From positions 1-64,000 of the forward strand of contig JANLQP010000242.1 in NCBI GenBank assembly GCA_031367895.1: 64,000 bases of DNA, written 5' to 3'. The DNA is from Ga0077555 sp031367895. Lineage in GTDB: Bacteria > Pseudomonadota > Alphaproteobacteria > Rhizobiales > Hyphomicrobiaceae. Shown in pieces: positions 41,021-49,427 of this stretch; the stretch's first letter is position 1; every line of letters begins with the position of its first letter. The notes beneath the pieces were generated by a model. It worked only from the letters and a program-made list of their open reading frames with translations. It was not told the DNA's origin and did no database searches. The translations under genes and the position numbers were made by a program.

Positions 41021-41971
41021 TCACCCGATTGCGCCACGCACTTTGGCCACTGTTTCCAGATGCCGCGCGTGATCGCCGACGAAGCGCAGTACGAGATGGC
41101 TGCACCCGGCCTGTGCGTAGGCGCCGAGGTACTGTGCCACCGCCGATGCCGGTCCAGCAAAGCACTCCTGGCGCTTGCGGACGCCTGCAGCCGGCAACCC
41201 GTAATACTGCGCGAGATACGCGTCGAGACGACTGTTCGCTGCCGCCACGTCCTCGTCGATCGAGAGCGTCAGATACATGGCGCCGATCATCGCGGCCGGA
41301 TCGCGCCCGGCGGCCTTGGTGTGGGCCTTGACCTCCTGCCACTGCCGGCCCCATTGCGACGCGTCCCCGTAATTCGGCAGCCAGCCGTCGAAGTGCTTTC
41401 CCGCGCGCTCCAGGCTCTGCGGCAGCGATCCAGCGATCCAGAGCGGCGGCCCTCCGGGACGATACGCCGGCGGCCCGAGCGCGGCACCTTTCAGGCTCCA
41501 GAAGCCCTCATGGTCGACCGGCTCACCCGTCCACAGTTTCCGCGCCAAATCGAGGCCTTCGATCATGCGCCCGACGCGCCGCTCGAACGGAACACCCGCT
41601 GCTGTGAACTCGGCGCGGATCGAGGGCACGTCGCGCGCGATGCCAACTCCGAGAATCAGCCGCCCCTCCGAGATCTGGTCGATGGTCGCTGCCTGATGCG
41701 CCAGCAGCACGGGATTGCGGAGCGCGGGCAGCAGCACGGCGGTGCCAAGTTCGACACGGGGTACGCGCGCCGCGACTGCCGCCAGCAATGACAGCGGTTC
41801 GTGGCGCGGCCGGGCGGTCAGCGAGTCACCGACCCAGATCCCGTCGAACCCCAGCGCTTCTGCGCGGGTGGCGAGTTCCAGCATGCCGCGCGTCTCGGGT
41901 CGGCCAGCCATGATCTGTTCGCGCGTGGGCAGGAGGTAACCGAGCTTCAGTGGTTGTGGTGTCTTCGACAT
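41021..41971 (-). CDS. LLM-class flavin-dependent oxidoreductase
   Basis: A 316-residue luciferase-fold enzyme: LKLGYLLPTREQIMAGRPET, LGFDGIWVGDSLTARPRHEP, VELGTAVLLPALRNPVLLAH, ISEGRLILGVGIARDVPSIR and the C-terminal GCSHLVLRFVGDHARHLETV. Third LLM gene in the window and only distantly similar to the other two. The ATG at 41971 is chosen: the longer frame would start inside the tRNA gene that lies 48 nt upstream. Substrate unknown. Confidence 0.82.
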   Translation of the reverse strand: MSKTPQPLKLGYLLPTREQIMAGRPETRGMLELATRAEALGFDGIWVGDSLTARPRHEPLSLLAAVAARVPRVELGTAVLLPALRNPVLLAHQAATIDQISEGRLILGVGIARDVPSIRAEFTAAGVPFERRVGRMIEGLDLARKLWTGEPVDHEGFWSLKGAALGPPAYRPGGPPLWIAGSLPQSLERAGKHFDGWLPNYGDASQWGRQWQEVKAHTKAAGRDPAAMIGAMYLTLSIDEDVAAANSRLDAYLAQYYGLPAAGVRKRQECFAGPASAVAQYLGAYAQAGCSHLVLRFVGDHARHLETVAKVRGAIG

Positions 41972-42019
41972 GGAACCGCCGCACCTTGTGAGTTCGTTGG
42001 AAGCACGTTCGATTGGAGA

Positions 42020-42095
42020 TGGTGGGCCCGGAGGGACTCGAACCCCCAACCAAGCGGTTATGAGCCGCCGGCTCTAACCATTGAGCTACGGGCCC
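42020..42095 (-). tRNA. tRNA with CAU anticodon, probably tRNA-Ile2
   Basis: A 76-nt tRNA with encoded CCA end (42020-42022). The acceptor stem GGGCCCG pairs with CGGGCCC; the D-arm reads AGCTCAATGGTTAGAGC, the anticodon loop CTCATAA gives CAU, and the T-arm has GGTTCGAGTCC. The D-arm and anticodon arm (GGCGGCTCATAACCGC) resemble the lysidine-modified tRNA-Ile2 of bacteria more than elongator tRNA-Met. The alternative, elongator Met, is not excluded by eye. Confidence 0.85.
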
Positions 42096-42206
42096 CATCC
42101 ATCGGCGGTGGCACCTATAACAGAGATCGATGCGCGAACGAAGTGGTCCGAATAACGACCCCAGCGCGATGGGCCAGGGCGATTGCGGCAGGGCCATAGG
42201 GAACGC

Positions 42207-43148
42207 CTAGCCGCCCGCGATCAAGCGCAGATCCACCACGCGCGCCACGGTCCGAACCGCGTCGGCGCCAGGTTGCAGGGCCCAGTCGGCGGCATTGCGC
42301 ATTTCGCCTGAGGCTTGCAGACTCGCGAGGTGCGCGAAGTCGATCTCACCGATGACGAGTTGCGTATGGTTCAGCTCGCCCTCGGCCAGCACTCCGGTAT
42401 CCGACACACCCGCTTCAGCCGGCACGAAAATCCCGGCCGCGCCGGCATTGCGATCGACAGCTGGCGACCACGGCGCATCTCCGATCGTCGCCGACATCAC
42501 CGTCGCGATCGTGTTCTCCAGGGCCCGCGCCAGTGCCGCCGTGCGTACGCGATTGAAGCCCGAAACGCGCTCAGTGCACGCCGGCACCAGAATCAGCCGC
42601 GCGCCCGCTTGGGCCATGGAGCGCGCCGACAGCGGAAACTCGCTGTCGTAACAGATCAACACCCCGATGCGACCGAGCGCGGTGTCGAACACCTGGGGGC
42701 CTGCACCACCCGTTACGCCCCAGTTCCGCTCGAACGGGGTCATGATCATCTTTTCCTGCACCCCGGACTTCGCCGCAGGTGTTACCAGACAGGCCGTGTT
42801 CGCGTAGCTGCCATCCGGCCGGAACGCAGGCCCACTCGGTGTCAGGATGTGGATCCCGTATTGCACGGCAAGTGTGAGCAGGAACGCGTCGATTTCGGGT
42901 TTCAGCCGCGCCACCGCCTGCAGTGAGGCCCGCAAGTCACCGGCCGTCCGATCATCCAGCGTGCCGGCGATCTCCATCGCCCCGTACTCGGGAAACACAA
43001 CGAGATCGGCGTCAACGTCGGCGGCGTCCACCACCCAGCGCGCGAGCTTCGACTTGAGTGCCCCCATGTCGGCCAGCCGCTCGATCGGATACTGCGCGGC
43101 CGCGACCTTGATCCGCGCCGGTCCTGCAGTGCCAACCGTCTCCGCCAT
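42207..43148 (-). CDS. Nitrilase-family carbon-nitrogen hydrolase
   Basis: A 313-residue CN-hydrolase with the Glu-Lys-Cys triad at Glu54 (VVFPEYGAME), Lys133 (QEKMIMTPFE) and Cys166 (VLICYDSEFP). The family cleaves nitriles or amides. Third gene of a compact operon with a GNAT and an NTF2-like protein, separated by single nucleotides, suggesting a shared pathway for an amide or amine compound. The protein is cytoplasmic; no signal peptide. Confidence 0.87.
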   Translation of the reverse strand: MAETVGTAGPARIKVAAAQYPIERLADMGALKSKLARWVVDAADVDADLVVFPEYGAMEIAGTLDDRTAGDLRASLQAVARLKPEIDAFLLTLAVQYGIHILTPSGPAFRPDGSYANTACLVTPAAKSGVQEKMIMTPFERNWGVTGGAGPQVFDTALGRIGVLICYDSEFPLSARSMAQAGARLILVPACTERVSGFNRVRTAALARALENTIATVMSATIGDAPWSPAVDRNAGAAGIFVPAEAGVSDTGVLAEGELNHTQLVIGEIDFAHLASLQASGEMRNAADWALQPGADAVRTVARVVDLRLIAGG

Positions 43149-43149
43149 C

Positions 43150-43740
43150 TCAGAGCGCCTTCATCCAGAACTGCATCGGCTTTGCCGACGTCGCGGTCTC
43201 GCCGATATCCGGCCACTCGAACGAGCCGACCATCCCGTCCATCTTCCGGAACCCGCGCTTCATCCAGAACGCATCGAGCGGTACATGGTCCGCAGGGCGT
43301 CGCGGATGATCGTCGGACCGCACAACGCCGCAGAACGTCGCGTGCGTGAAACGGCCAAGGCTTCGCGCATGCGCCTCGCGGTGCTCGAAGAAGGCAACGC
43401 CGACGCCTTGGCCGCGATAGTCCGGCAGCAACACGGACTCGCCGAAGTAGAAGATGCGCGCCACATCGTACCCGCGCGCTTTGAACGGCTCGGCGAACGC
43501 ATCGGCGCGCCCGATCATCGGCGATGCCGTGGCGGCCCCGACAATTCGTTCGCCGTCGAAGGCGGCCACGATCACCGCGCCTTCGCTGGCAGCGAACGTC
43601 GTCACATAACCCTGCTCGTAGGCGAGCGTGCCCTCGTAGAGATAGGGCCAGTCGCGGAACACGGTGATGCGCAGCCGCGCCAGATCCGGCAGCGCCTGGC
43701 CGAGTGCGCCAGCCGTCAGCGGCTCGACGCGCAGCGCCAT
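43150..43740 (-). CDS. GNAT-family N-acetyltransferase
   Basis: A 196-residue GNAT-fold protein: ALRVEPLTAGALGQALPDLA at the start, EGAVIVAAFDGERIVGAATA (strand 4 to motif A), and VLLPDYRGQGVGVAFFEHRE, whose RGQGVG is the acetyl-CoA pyrophosphate loop. Placed one nucleotide from both neighbours, between the NTF2-like and CN-hydrolase genes. The acceptor amine is not known. Confidence 0.85.
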   Translation of the reverse strand: MALRVEPLTAGALGQALPDLARLRITVFRDWPYLYEGTLAYEQGYVTTFAASEGAVIVAAFDGERIVGAATASPMIGRADAFAEPFKARGYDVARIFYFGESVLLPDYRGQGVGVAFFEHREAHARSLGRFTHATFCGVVRSDDHPRRPADHVPLDAFWMKRGFRKMDGMVGSFEWPDIGETATSAKPMQFWMKAL

Positions 43741-43741
43741 G

Positions 43742-44161
43742 TCACGCCCCTTCGCCTGTGACCTGCATCAACCAGTCCGTCAGGTTGTAGTAGGTGGTAA
43801 CGCGCGTGATGCGGCCATCTTTCACGGCGAAAAACGTGCCCCCGGGCAGCTTGTATGTCTGCCCCTTGGCCGGCGGCAGGCCTTCGTCGGTCTCGAGATA
43901 TTTGCCGTTGACGTTGAACTCGGCCGCCGCCCGGCTGCCGTCGGCATTCGCCATGACGACGATGTTCTCGAGCTTCTCCTCGTAACACCGGCTCATGTGC
44001 TGGCAGAACACGGCGAACGCCGCCTTGCCCGGGCGGCGCAAACCCTGGTTGACGTCGTGCACCACGTCATCGGCGAGGCACGCCAGCATGCCATCGCCGT
44101 CGCCGCGATTGAAGGCCTCGTAATAGCGCTTGATCAGGGTTTCGGTGGCGGCTTGGGACAT
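43742..44161 (-). CDS. NTF2-like / ketosteroid isomerase-related protein
   Basis: A 139-residue NTF2-fold protein: AATETLIKRYYEAFNRGDGD, MLACLADDVVHDVNQGLRRP, GKAAFAVFCQHMSRCYEEKL, YLETDEGLPPAKGQTYKLPG, ending KDGRITRVTTYYNLTDWLMQ. This corresponds to the ketosteroid-isomerase-related group of SnoaL-like proteins. It is the first gene of the operon with GNAT and CN-hydrolase. Possibly an isomerase or hydratase on the same substrate. Confidence 0.82.
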   Translation of the reverse strand: MSQAATETLIKRYYEAFNRGDGDGMLACLADDVVHDVNQGLRRPGKAAFAVFCQHMSRCYEEKLENIVVMANADGSRAAAEFNVNGKYLETDEGLPPAKGQTYKLPGGTFFAVKDGRITRVTTYYNLTDWLMQVTGEGA

Positions 44162-44535
44162 GAGGCCTCACTCGCTCTCGGGATCGGTCGTATCCGGCCC
44201 TGCGAGGTGACACAGGACGGGGCGGAAGAAAAGCGGGAAATGCGCCGGCTCCGTGCGCCGATGGCCGAGCGCCCTGCCGTGCCATCCCACCCCGAGCCAT
44301 CCTCCGTGACGGCGCCAGTGACGCCCGAGCACTCTCGTCCGGCCCAAGGTTCGGTGTAGCCTCAGCAGCGGACAATCGAGGCGGTAGAGGACAAAATGAG
44401 AGTGGGACATAAGGGTGCATCACAAGGACGGTGCGGATTACCTTGCCGAACATCGGTTCACTGGTACCTTATCGGAAATAGACAACTAGGGTATGGTGCT
44501 GAAGACTGGACACGTGCCTTCAAGGGAGAGAGCTG
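44162..44535. other. Divergent intergenic region, no supported gene
   Basis: A 374-nt gap between the NTF2-like gene and the DUF1326 gene, which diverge. A minus-strand frame (44067-44453) overlaps the NTF2 start and has Arg/Pro composition typical of a shadow frame. The promoters of both operons are expected here; a GGGAGAGAG ribosome binding site precedes DUF1326. Confidence 0.4.
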
Positions 44536-45177
44536 ATGACGCCTTGGGAAATCCGTACAATCGAGTTGGCAAACTGCAACTGCGCGTACGGCTGCCCGTG
44601 CCAGTTCAACGCCTATCCGACCTATGGTAACTGCGAGGCCGTCGTCTGCAATGAGATCACCGAGGGCCATTACGGCGACGTCAAGCTCGATGGTTTGCGT
44701 TTTGGCGGCGTATTTCAGTGGCCCAAAGCCATCCACGAGGGGAACGGCAAGGCGCAGCCTTTCGTCGACGAGCGGGCCAACCCGGCTCAGCGCGACGCGA
44801 TCCTCAAGATCATGTCGGGGCAGGATACCGATCCGTTTGCGACAGTCTTCGCGGTCTTCGCTTCGACATTGACCGAGGTTTATGACCCGATCTTCTCGAA
44901 GATCGATTTCGACGTCGATGTCGACGCGCGCAGGGGGCGGTTCGTTGTACCGGGCGTTGCCGAATGCCGCGGCGAGCCGATCAAGAATCCTGTCACGGGC
45001 ACCGAGCATCGTGTTCGCATCGATATCCCGCATGGGTTCGAGTACGAGGTTGCCGAGATGGGCAGTGGAACCGCGACCACACAGGGCAAGATCCAGCTCA
45101 ATCTCAAGGACAGCTACGGCCAGTTCGCCCGCCTGCATCTCAACAACCACGGCGTCGTCAAGAGCCGCAAGATTTAA
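44536..45177 (+). CDS. DUF1326 domain protein
   Basis: A 213-residue protein of the DUF1326 family: TPWEIRTIELANCNCAYGCP followed by CQFNAYPTYGNCEAVVC, giving a dense N-terminal cysteine set (CNC, CPC, C, C) likely to bind metal, then the FAVFASTLTEVYDPIF and IDVDAR-type beta-rich region. No signal peptide. DUF1326 and DUF2182 genes are repeatedly adjacent in bacteria, as here (6-nt gap), and are thought to work together; the activity is unknown. Confidence 0.85.
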   Translation: MTPWEIRTIELANCNCAYGCPCQFNAYPTYGNCEAVVCNEITEGHYGDVKLDGLRFGGVFQWPKAIHEGNGKAQPFVDERANPAQRDAILKIMSGQDTDPFATVFAVFASTLTEVYDPIFSKIDFDVDVDARRGRFVVPGVAECRGEPIKNPVTGTEHRVRIDIPHGFEYEVAEMGSGTATTQGKIQLNLKDSYGQFARLHLNNHGVVKSRKI

Positions 45178-45183
45178 CCCGCC

Positions 45184-46008
45184 GTGACTGGAGAAACGAC
45201 GGCCGTCGAGTCGGTCCTTAGGCGTGAGCGTCTCGTTGTGTTGGCGGGATTGCTGCTCATCACGGTGTTGGCATGGGGTTGGATCCTGATCGGGTCCGGC
45301 ACCGGCATGAGCGCGTTTCATATGACGACGTGGCGGTTTCCACCCCCGCTTCACGACGGTCTGGTTGAGAACTGGTCGATCGGTTATGCGGTCGTGATGT
45401 TCTTCATGTGGTGGATCATGATGATCGCCATGATGACACCGAGCGCCGCTCCGTTGGTTTTGCTCTACGCCCGTGCGTACCGTCATGAGCAACGGCAGGG
45501 AAAGCTCCCAACCGGCGTCGTGCCGACGTTCGTCTTCGTGCTTGGCTATCTCCTATCATGGGGATGCTTCAGTTTGGTCGCGACAGGACTCCAGTGGGGG
45601 CTGGAGCGAGCCGGCCTCCTGCATCAGATGATGATGTGGAGCATCAGCCCGCTATTCACAGCAGCGCTGCTGATTGCCGCCGGCCTGTATCAAATCACAC
45701 CTTTAAAAAGCGTCTGCCTGGAGCACTGCCGCTCGCCGGTGCAGTACCTCGCGCAGCATTTCAAGCCCGGCGCCCTAGGTGCAATACGCCTCGGGTGGAA
45801 GCACGGTCTCTATTGTCTGGGCTGTTGCTGGTTTTTGATGGCACTGCTGTTTGCCGGTGGCATCATGAACCTCCTGTGGATTGCCGGCCTCGCAACCTAC
45901 GTCTTGGTCGAGAAGGTTGCCCCGAAAGGCCAATTGATCGCTCGCTTCGCAGGCGTTGCGATGGTTCTCGTTGGGCTATGGGTGGCAGCTTGGAGTTACG
46001 TCGCGTGA
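45184..46008 (+). CDS. DUF2182 integral membrane protein
   Basis: A 274-residue polytopic membrane protein of the DUF2182 family (predicted metal-binding). Transmembrane segments near residues 15-38, 62-83, 104-127, 135-160, 205-228 and 245-270. The first periplasm-side part has MWWIMMIAMMTPSAAPLV, with a Met-rich stretch, and LKSVCLEHCRSPVQYL and GLYCLGCCWFLMALLF supply conserved cysteines. Starts at GTG. Its partner is the upstream DUF1326 protein. A role in metal or small-molecule handling is inference. Confidence 0.83.
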   Translation: MTGETTAVESVLRRERLVVLAGLLLITVLAWGWILIGSGTGMSAFHMTTWRFPPPLHDGLVENWSIGYAVVMFFMWWIMMIAMMTPSAAPLVLLYARAYRHEQRQGKLPTGVVPTFVFVLGYLLSWGCFSLVATGLQWGLERAGLLHQMMMWSISPLFTAALLIAAGLYQITPLKSVCLEHCRSPVQYLAQHFKPGALGAIRLGWKHGLYCLGCCWFLMALLFAGGIMNLLWIAGLATYVLVEKVAPKGQLIARFAGVAMVLVGLWVAAWSYVA

Positions 46009-46301
46009 TTGACACTTGAGCATAAGCCGCAGCATGTTCGCTCTGCTCCAAACCGGAAGTATCAGAGCCATCAGTGATCCGACGGCGTTCTGTTCTCCTC
46101 TGGTGCTACGGCTCATCTGCACGTATCAGCGGCTCTTGCCACCCATTTCAGCAGCACCTCGCTGACCGGACAAGCTCACAGCGAGCCTATACCGATCGGG
46201 TGCCACGTTTCATTGTGCACCCGATCGCGCACCCCGGTGTTGTACCATGCGGTCAAACCCGCATAAGCTGCACAGATCTCCCAGCCCCGAAAGGACACCT
46301 G

Positions 46302-46607
46302 ATGATCCACGTGCTCGCCATCATCACCGCCAAACCCGGAAAGCGCGCCGACGTTCTCGCAGCCTTCCGCGCCAACATGCCGGCCGTGCACGCCGAAAAG
46401 GGCTGCATCGAGTACGGTCCCGTCGTCGACGCGGAAGGGTTCAAGATCGCGACGGCCATGGGCCCCGACACCTTCGTCGTCATCGAGAAATGGGCGACCG
46501 CCGATGATCTCAAGGCGCACGGCGCTGCCCCGCACATGGCCGCCTACGCCGCCAAAGTGAAGGAACTGCTCGCCACCCGCATCATCCATGTGATGCAGAA
46601 CGCCTGA
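46302..46607 (+). CDS. Antibiotic biosynthesis monooxygenase (ABM) domain protein
   Basis: A 101-residue ferredoxin-like ABM-fold protein, IHVLAIITAKPGKRADVLAA, then CIEYGPVVDAE, TFVVIEKWATADDLKAHGAA, PHMAAYAAKVKELL, matching the YgiN/ABM type of dimeric small oxygenases. GAAAGGA precedes the ATG at 46302; the longer frame has no features. It stands alone about 150 nt upstream of selB. Function uncertain: quinol oxygenase or stress protein. The upstream gap (46009-46301) holds nothing I can identify. Confidence 0.82.
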   Translation: MIHVLAIITAKPGKRADVLAAFRANMPAVHAEKGCIEYGPVVDAEGFKIATAMGPDTFVVIEKWATADDLKAHGAAPHMAAYAAKVKELLATRIIHVMQNA

Positions 46608-46757
46608 TCCGGCGAGGTACGAGATCGCCGGTCCCCGGCTGAGAGTGTGCGCTGGCTCGATGCCGGGGAGCCCATGCGCCCCCGAGCCCCGCGCAAACTG
46701 CGACGACACCGGCCCCGTACACCGGTTTCAATCCTACGAATTCAGGCGGGGAACGAC

Positions 46758-48689
46758 TTGATCATAGGTACCGCTGGACATATCGACCACGGCAAGACGC
46801 TGCTCGTGAAGGCGCTCACGGGCGTCGATACCGATCGCTTGAAGGAGGAGAAAGCCCGCGGCATCACGATCGAACTCGGCTTCGCCTACGTCCCGCTCGC
46901 GAACGGCGAGGTGCTGGGCTTCGTCGATGTGCCGGGCCATGAGCGTTTCGTGCACACGATGCTCGCTGGCGCCGCGAGCGTCGATTTCGTGGTGCTGGTG
47001 GTCGCCGCTGACGACGGCGTCATGCCGCAAACGCGCGAGCACGTCCAGATCCTCGATCTACTGGGCATCCGGGAGGGCGTCGTCGCGCTCAATAAGATCG
47101 ACCTCGTCGATGCCGACCGTCGGGCGGCGGTCGAGGCGCAGATCCGCACCGTGTTGGCGGGCACGCCGCTTGCCGACATCGACATCCTCCCGGTCTCGGC
47201 CGCCACCGGCGCCGGTATCGCCGCCCTCAAGACACGCCTCGCGGACGAGGCGGAGAGCCGACCCGAGCGCGCCGCGCGCGGTGCCTTTCGCATGGCCGTC
47301 GACCGTTCGTTCTCGGTGCAGGGCACGGGGACTGTCGTCACCGGCGCCGTGCAGTCCGGCCGGATCGCCGCCGGTGACAAGGTTATCGCATTACCGCAGG
47401 GTCTCGAACTCCGTGTTCGCACCTTGCACGCGCAAGGACGAGCGCGCGAGCGCGGCCAGGCCGGCGAACGCTGCGCGCTCAATCTGGCAGGTGTCGAACG
47501 GCAGGCGCTCCAGCGCGGCCATTGGCTCGTCGATCCCGCGCATACGGCAATGACGAATCGCTTCGACGCCGAGTTGCGCCTGCTGCCGAGCGAGACGCGA
47601 GCACTGCGCACTTGGAACCCGGCGCATCTGCACGTCGGCACCAGCGCCGTGCTCGCCCGTGTCGTCCTGCTCGAAGACGACAAGCTCGCCCCCGGTGCGC
47701 AAGCTCTCGTCCAGGTCGTCGCCGACGCCCCGCTACCGCTGCGCGTCGGCGACCGTTTCGTGCTGCGCGACGCCGCCGCCGAACGCACGATCGGTGGCGG
47801 CCGCGTCATCGATCCACGCGCGCCACAAAGGAAACGCCGCACGCCCGAGCGCCGCGCGATGCTGGAAGCGCTCCGCGTCACGGAGCCGCTCGATGCGCTG
47901 GAGCGTCTCTTGGAATTGCCGCCGGGCTTCGTCGACGTGTCGGCGTTCGCGGTCGATCGCGGCTTGCACGCCGATGAGATGGCAGCGATCGTCGCGTTGC
48001 TGAGCCCGCTCACCGTGGATGTCGAAGGCCGGTCCACGATCGCTGCTGAGTCGACAGTCACGATGCTTGTCGCCGCCGTCACGCCGCTCCTGACGGCACA
48101 CCATGCGGCGCATCCGGAGATGCCAGGCATGCCGCCAGAAGCATTGCGCCTCAAGCTGCAACCGCGTCTACCAAAGCCCGCGTTCGCCGCGGTGCTGGCG
48201 TTCCTCGCAGCACGTGGCACGATCGTATTGCAGGCGGGTACGGTGCGCCTCCCCTCGCATTCGTCGAGCTTGGGAAGTGCTGATCAGAAGCTCTGGGATC
48301 GGATCGCCAAGTTGATCGAAGAGAATCGTTTCCGGCCGCCGCAGGTGCGCGAGATGTCGGACATGCTCGGCCAGCCGGTCGCCAGCATCCGCAAGCTTTG
48401 CAAGACCATGGCTCGCATCGGCACGCTGGTCGAAGTTGCCACCGATCGTTTTTTCTACAAGACCACGCTGTCGGAGCTCGGCCAGATCGCCGCGGCGCTT
48501 TCCGCCGAGAACCCCGACGGAACCTTCACCGCTGCCGCGTTCAAGGACCGCGTCGGTTGTGGCCGTAACGTCGGAATCCAGTTACTCGAGCATTTCGATC
48601 GGCGCGGCCTCACGGCCCGTCGCGGCGACGTCCGCAGCGTCGTAAAACCGGCAACCGACGTTTTCGGGCAGGCTCTCCCCCGGCGGTGA
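46758..48689 (+). CDS. selB: Selenocysteine-specific elongation factor SelB
   Basis: A 643-residue translation factor that carries Sec-tRNA(Sec) to UGA codons followed by a SECIS hairpin. The GTPase motifs are GHIDHGKT (7-14), RGIT (34-37), DVPGHE (57-62) and NKID (112-115). The signature KALTGVDTDRLKEEKARGIT is SelB, not EF-Tu. EF-Tu-like beta-barrel domains follow, then C-terminal winged-helix domains (about 400-643) that bind SECIS RNA. Translation starts at TTG after GGCGGGGA; the longer frame from 46647 adds an Arg/Pro leader. selA and selC are not adjacent. It implies the organism makes selenoproteins, and the candidate at 35150-36100 is in the same window. Confidence 0.93.
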   Translation: MIIGTAGHIDHGKTLLVKALTGVDTDRLKEEKARGITIELGFAYVPLANGEVLGFVDVPGHERFVHTMLAGAASVDFVVLVVAADDGVMPQTREHVQILDLLGIREGVVALNKIDLVDADRRAAVEAQIRTVLAGTPLADIDILPVSAATGAGIAALKTRLADEAESRPERAARGAFRMAVDRSFSVQGTGTVVTGAVQSGRIAAGDKVIALPQGLELRVRTLHAQGRARERGQAGERCALNLAGVERQALQRGHWLVDPAHTAMTNRFDAELRLLPSETRALRTWNPAHLHVGTSAVLARVVLLEDDKLAPGAQALVQVVADAPLPLRVGDRFVLRDAAAERTIGGGRVIDPRAPQRKRRTPERRAMLEALRVTEPLDALERLLELPPGFVDVSAFAVDRGLHADEMAAIVALLSPLTVDVEGRSTIAAESTVTMLVAAVTPLLTAHHAAHPEMPGMPPEALRLKLQPRLPKPAFAAVLAFLAARGTIVLQAGTVRLPSHSSSLGSADQKLWDRIAKLIEENRFRPPQVREMSDMLGQPVASIRKLCKTMARIGTLVEVATDRFFYKTTLSELGQIAAALSAENPDGTFTAAAFKDRVGCGRNVGIQLLEHFDRRGLTARRGDVRSVVKPATDVFGQALPRR

Positions 48690-48740
48690 TGCCGGCCTGT
48701 TCTTCAATCGCCGCCTAGCCGGCACCGACCACGTCGCTGG

Positions 48741-49388
48741 TCAAACGCCCGGCTCGGCTCTCCGTTGAGCTCTGCCGTCATTCACATACACTGACCGCTT
48801 CACTCTGTAGAAAACGGAGAAGACGGAGAAGACAGAGAAGACGGAGAAGACGGAAACACTACCGCCCGAAAGAAGTACACGTTCTGGGCGCGCGTCACCC
48901 ACAACGAGCTTCCATTCCCTTACTGTCTTACCGACCCTGGCGACGTGAAGCCGGCAGTCGGGAGAGCACGCTTGCAATACGTATTCAATCAGGTTGTCGT
49001 CATCGTCGAACTCGATCATGCCAGAGCCGACATAAAGCAGCCGCCCGTCTCCGACGTCTTCGACTGATACCGGAAAACCGCTCTTCCCCTCGCCGAACAC
49101 CGTGACGCCCCGACCGCCTGATTGAACTCGGGCATCTGGATATGCTGCGGCAACAGCGCGTGCCACCTTTTCCACGATGCGTGGGTGTGCCGTCTCCGTC
49201 GCGCTTTCGACAAGCGACAGACGGCCGACGGCAAATCCGCCCTTGTTGTTCCTCAAAGCAGCCTCCCAAGACGAAGTACTGTAATAACCAGATCGCCGCA
49301 TGCAACAAACGCGGCAAGCCATATCATTTATGCATAAAAGATCCCGACGGGCAAGCAACACAAAGTTCACTGAATTATTCAGGCACAC
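48741..49388 (-). CDS. Hypothetical protein with a repeat-derived C-terminal tail
   Basis: An open frame of up to 215 residues. The middle (about 55-165: ESATETAHPRIVEKVARAVA, SGGRGVTVFGEGKSGFPVSV, EFDDDDNLIEYVLQACSPDC) looks like a folded cytoplasmic protein; start is uncertain and a later ATG (49301, MRRSGYY) is possible because the first 30 residues come from AT-richer sequence. The C-terminal tail SVFSVFSVFSVFSVF is coded by a 9-bp tandem repeat, after which the frame runs on through VKRSVYVNDGRAQRR. No family recognised. It separates selB and the polysaccharide cluster. Confidence 0.45.
   Translation of the reverse strand: MCLNNSVNFVLLARRDLLCINDMACRVCCMRRSGYYSTSSWEAALRNNKGGFAVGRLSLVESATETAHPRIVEKVARAVAAAYPDARVQSGGRGVTVFGEGKSGFPVSVEDVGDGRLLYVGSGMIEFDDDDNLIEYVLQACSPDCRLHVARVGKTVREWKLVVGDARPERVLLSGGSVSVFSVFSVFSVFSVFYRVKRSVYVNDGRAQRRAEPGV
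48815..48854. repeat. 9-bp tandem repeat
   Basis: CGGAGAAGA repeated 4.4 times (one unit has CAGAGAAGA). It lies inside the 3-prime part of the hypothetical gene and on its strand encodes Ser-Val-Phe repeats. Nonamer copy number is likely to vary between strains by slippage without shifting the frame. Confidence 0.85.
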
Positions 49389-49427
49389 TTCGACATGCTA
49401 AGATTGCCTGTTCTGGTTGCCGAAACC

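Noticed and set aside
40657..41331. 224-codon plus-strand frame
   Set aside because: First half in an intergenic gap without protein-like composition, second half antisense to an LLM gene.
46608..46757. tRNA-Sec (selC) upstream of selB
   Set aside because: Looked for a 90-100 nt tRNA with TCA anticodon and long variable arm on both strands; no such cloverleaf is visible there or elsewhere in the window.
46647..46757. Longer N-terminus for SelB from GTG 46647
   Set aside because: The extra 37 residues are Arg/Pro-rich and unlike SelB; the TTG at 46758 has a good ribosome binding site and gives the standard IIGTAGHIDHGK start.
46886..48220. 444-codon minus-strand frame
   Set aside because: Antisense to selB; Ser/Arg/Ala-rich shadow with no recognisable fold.
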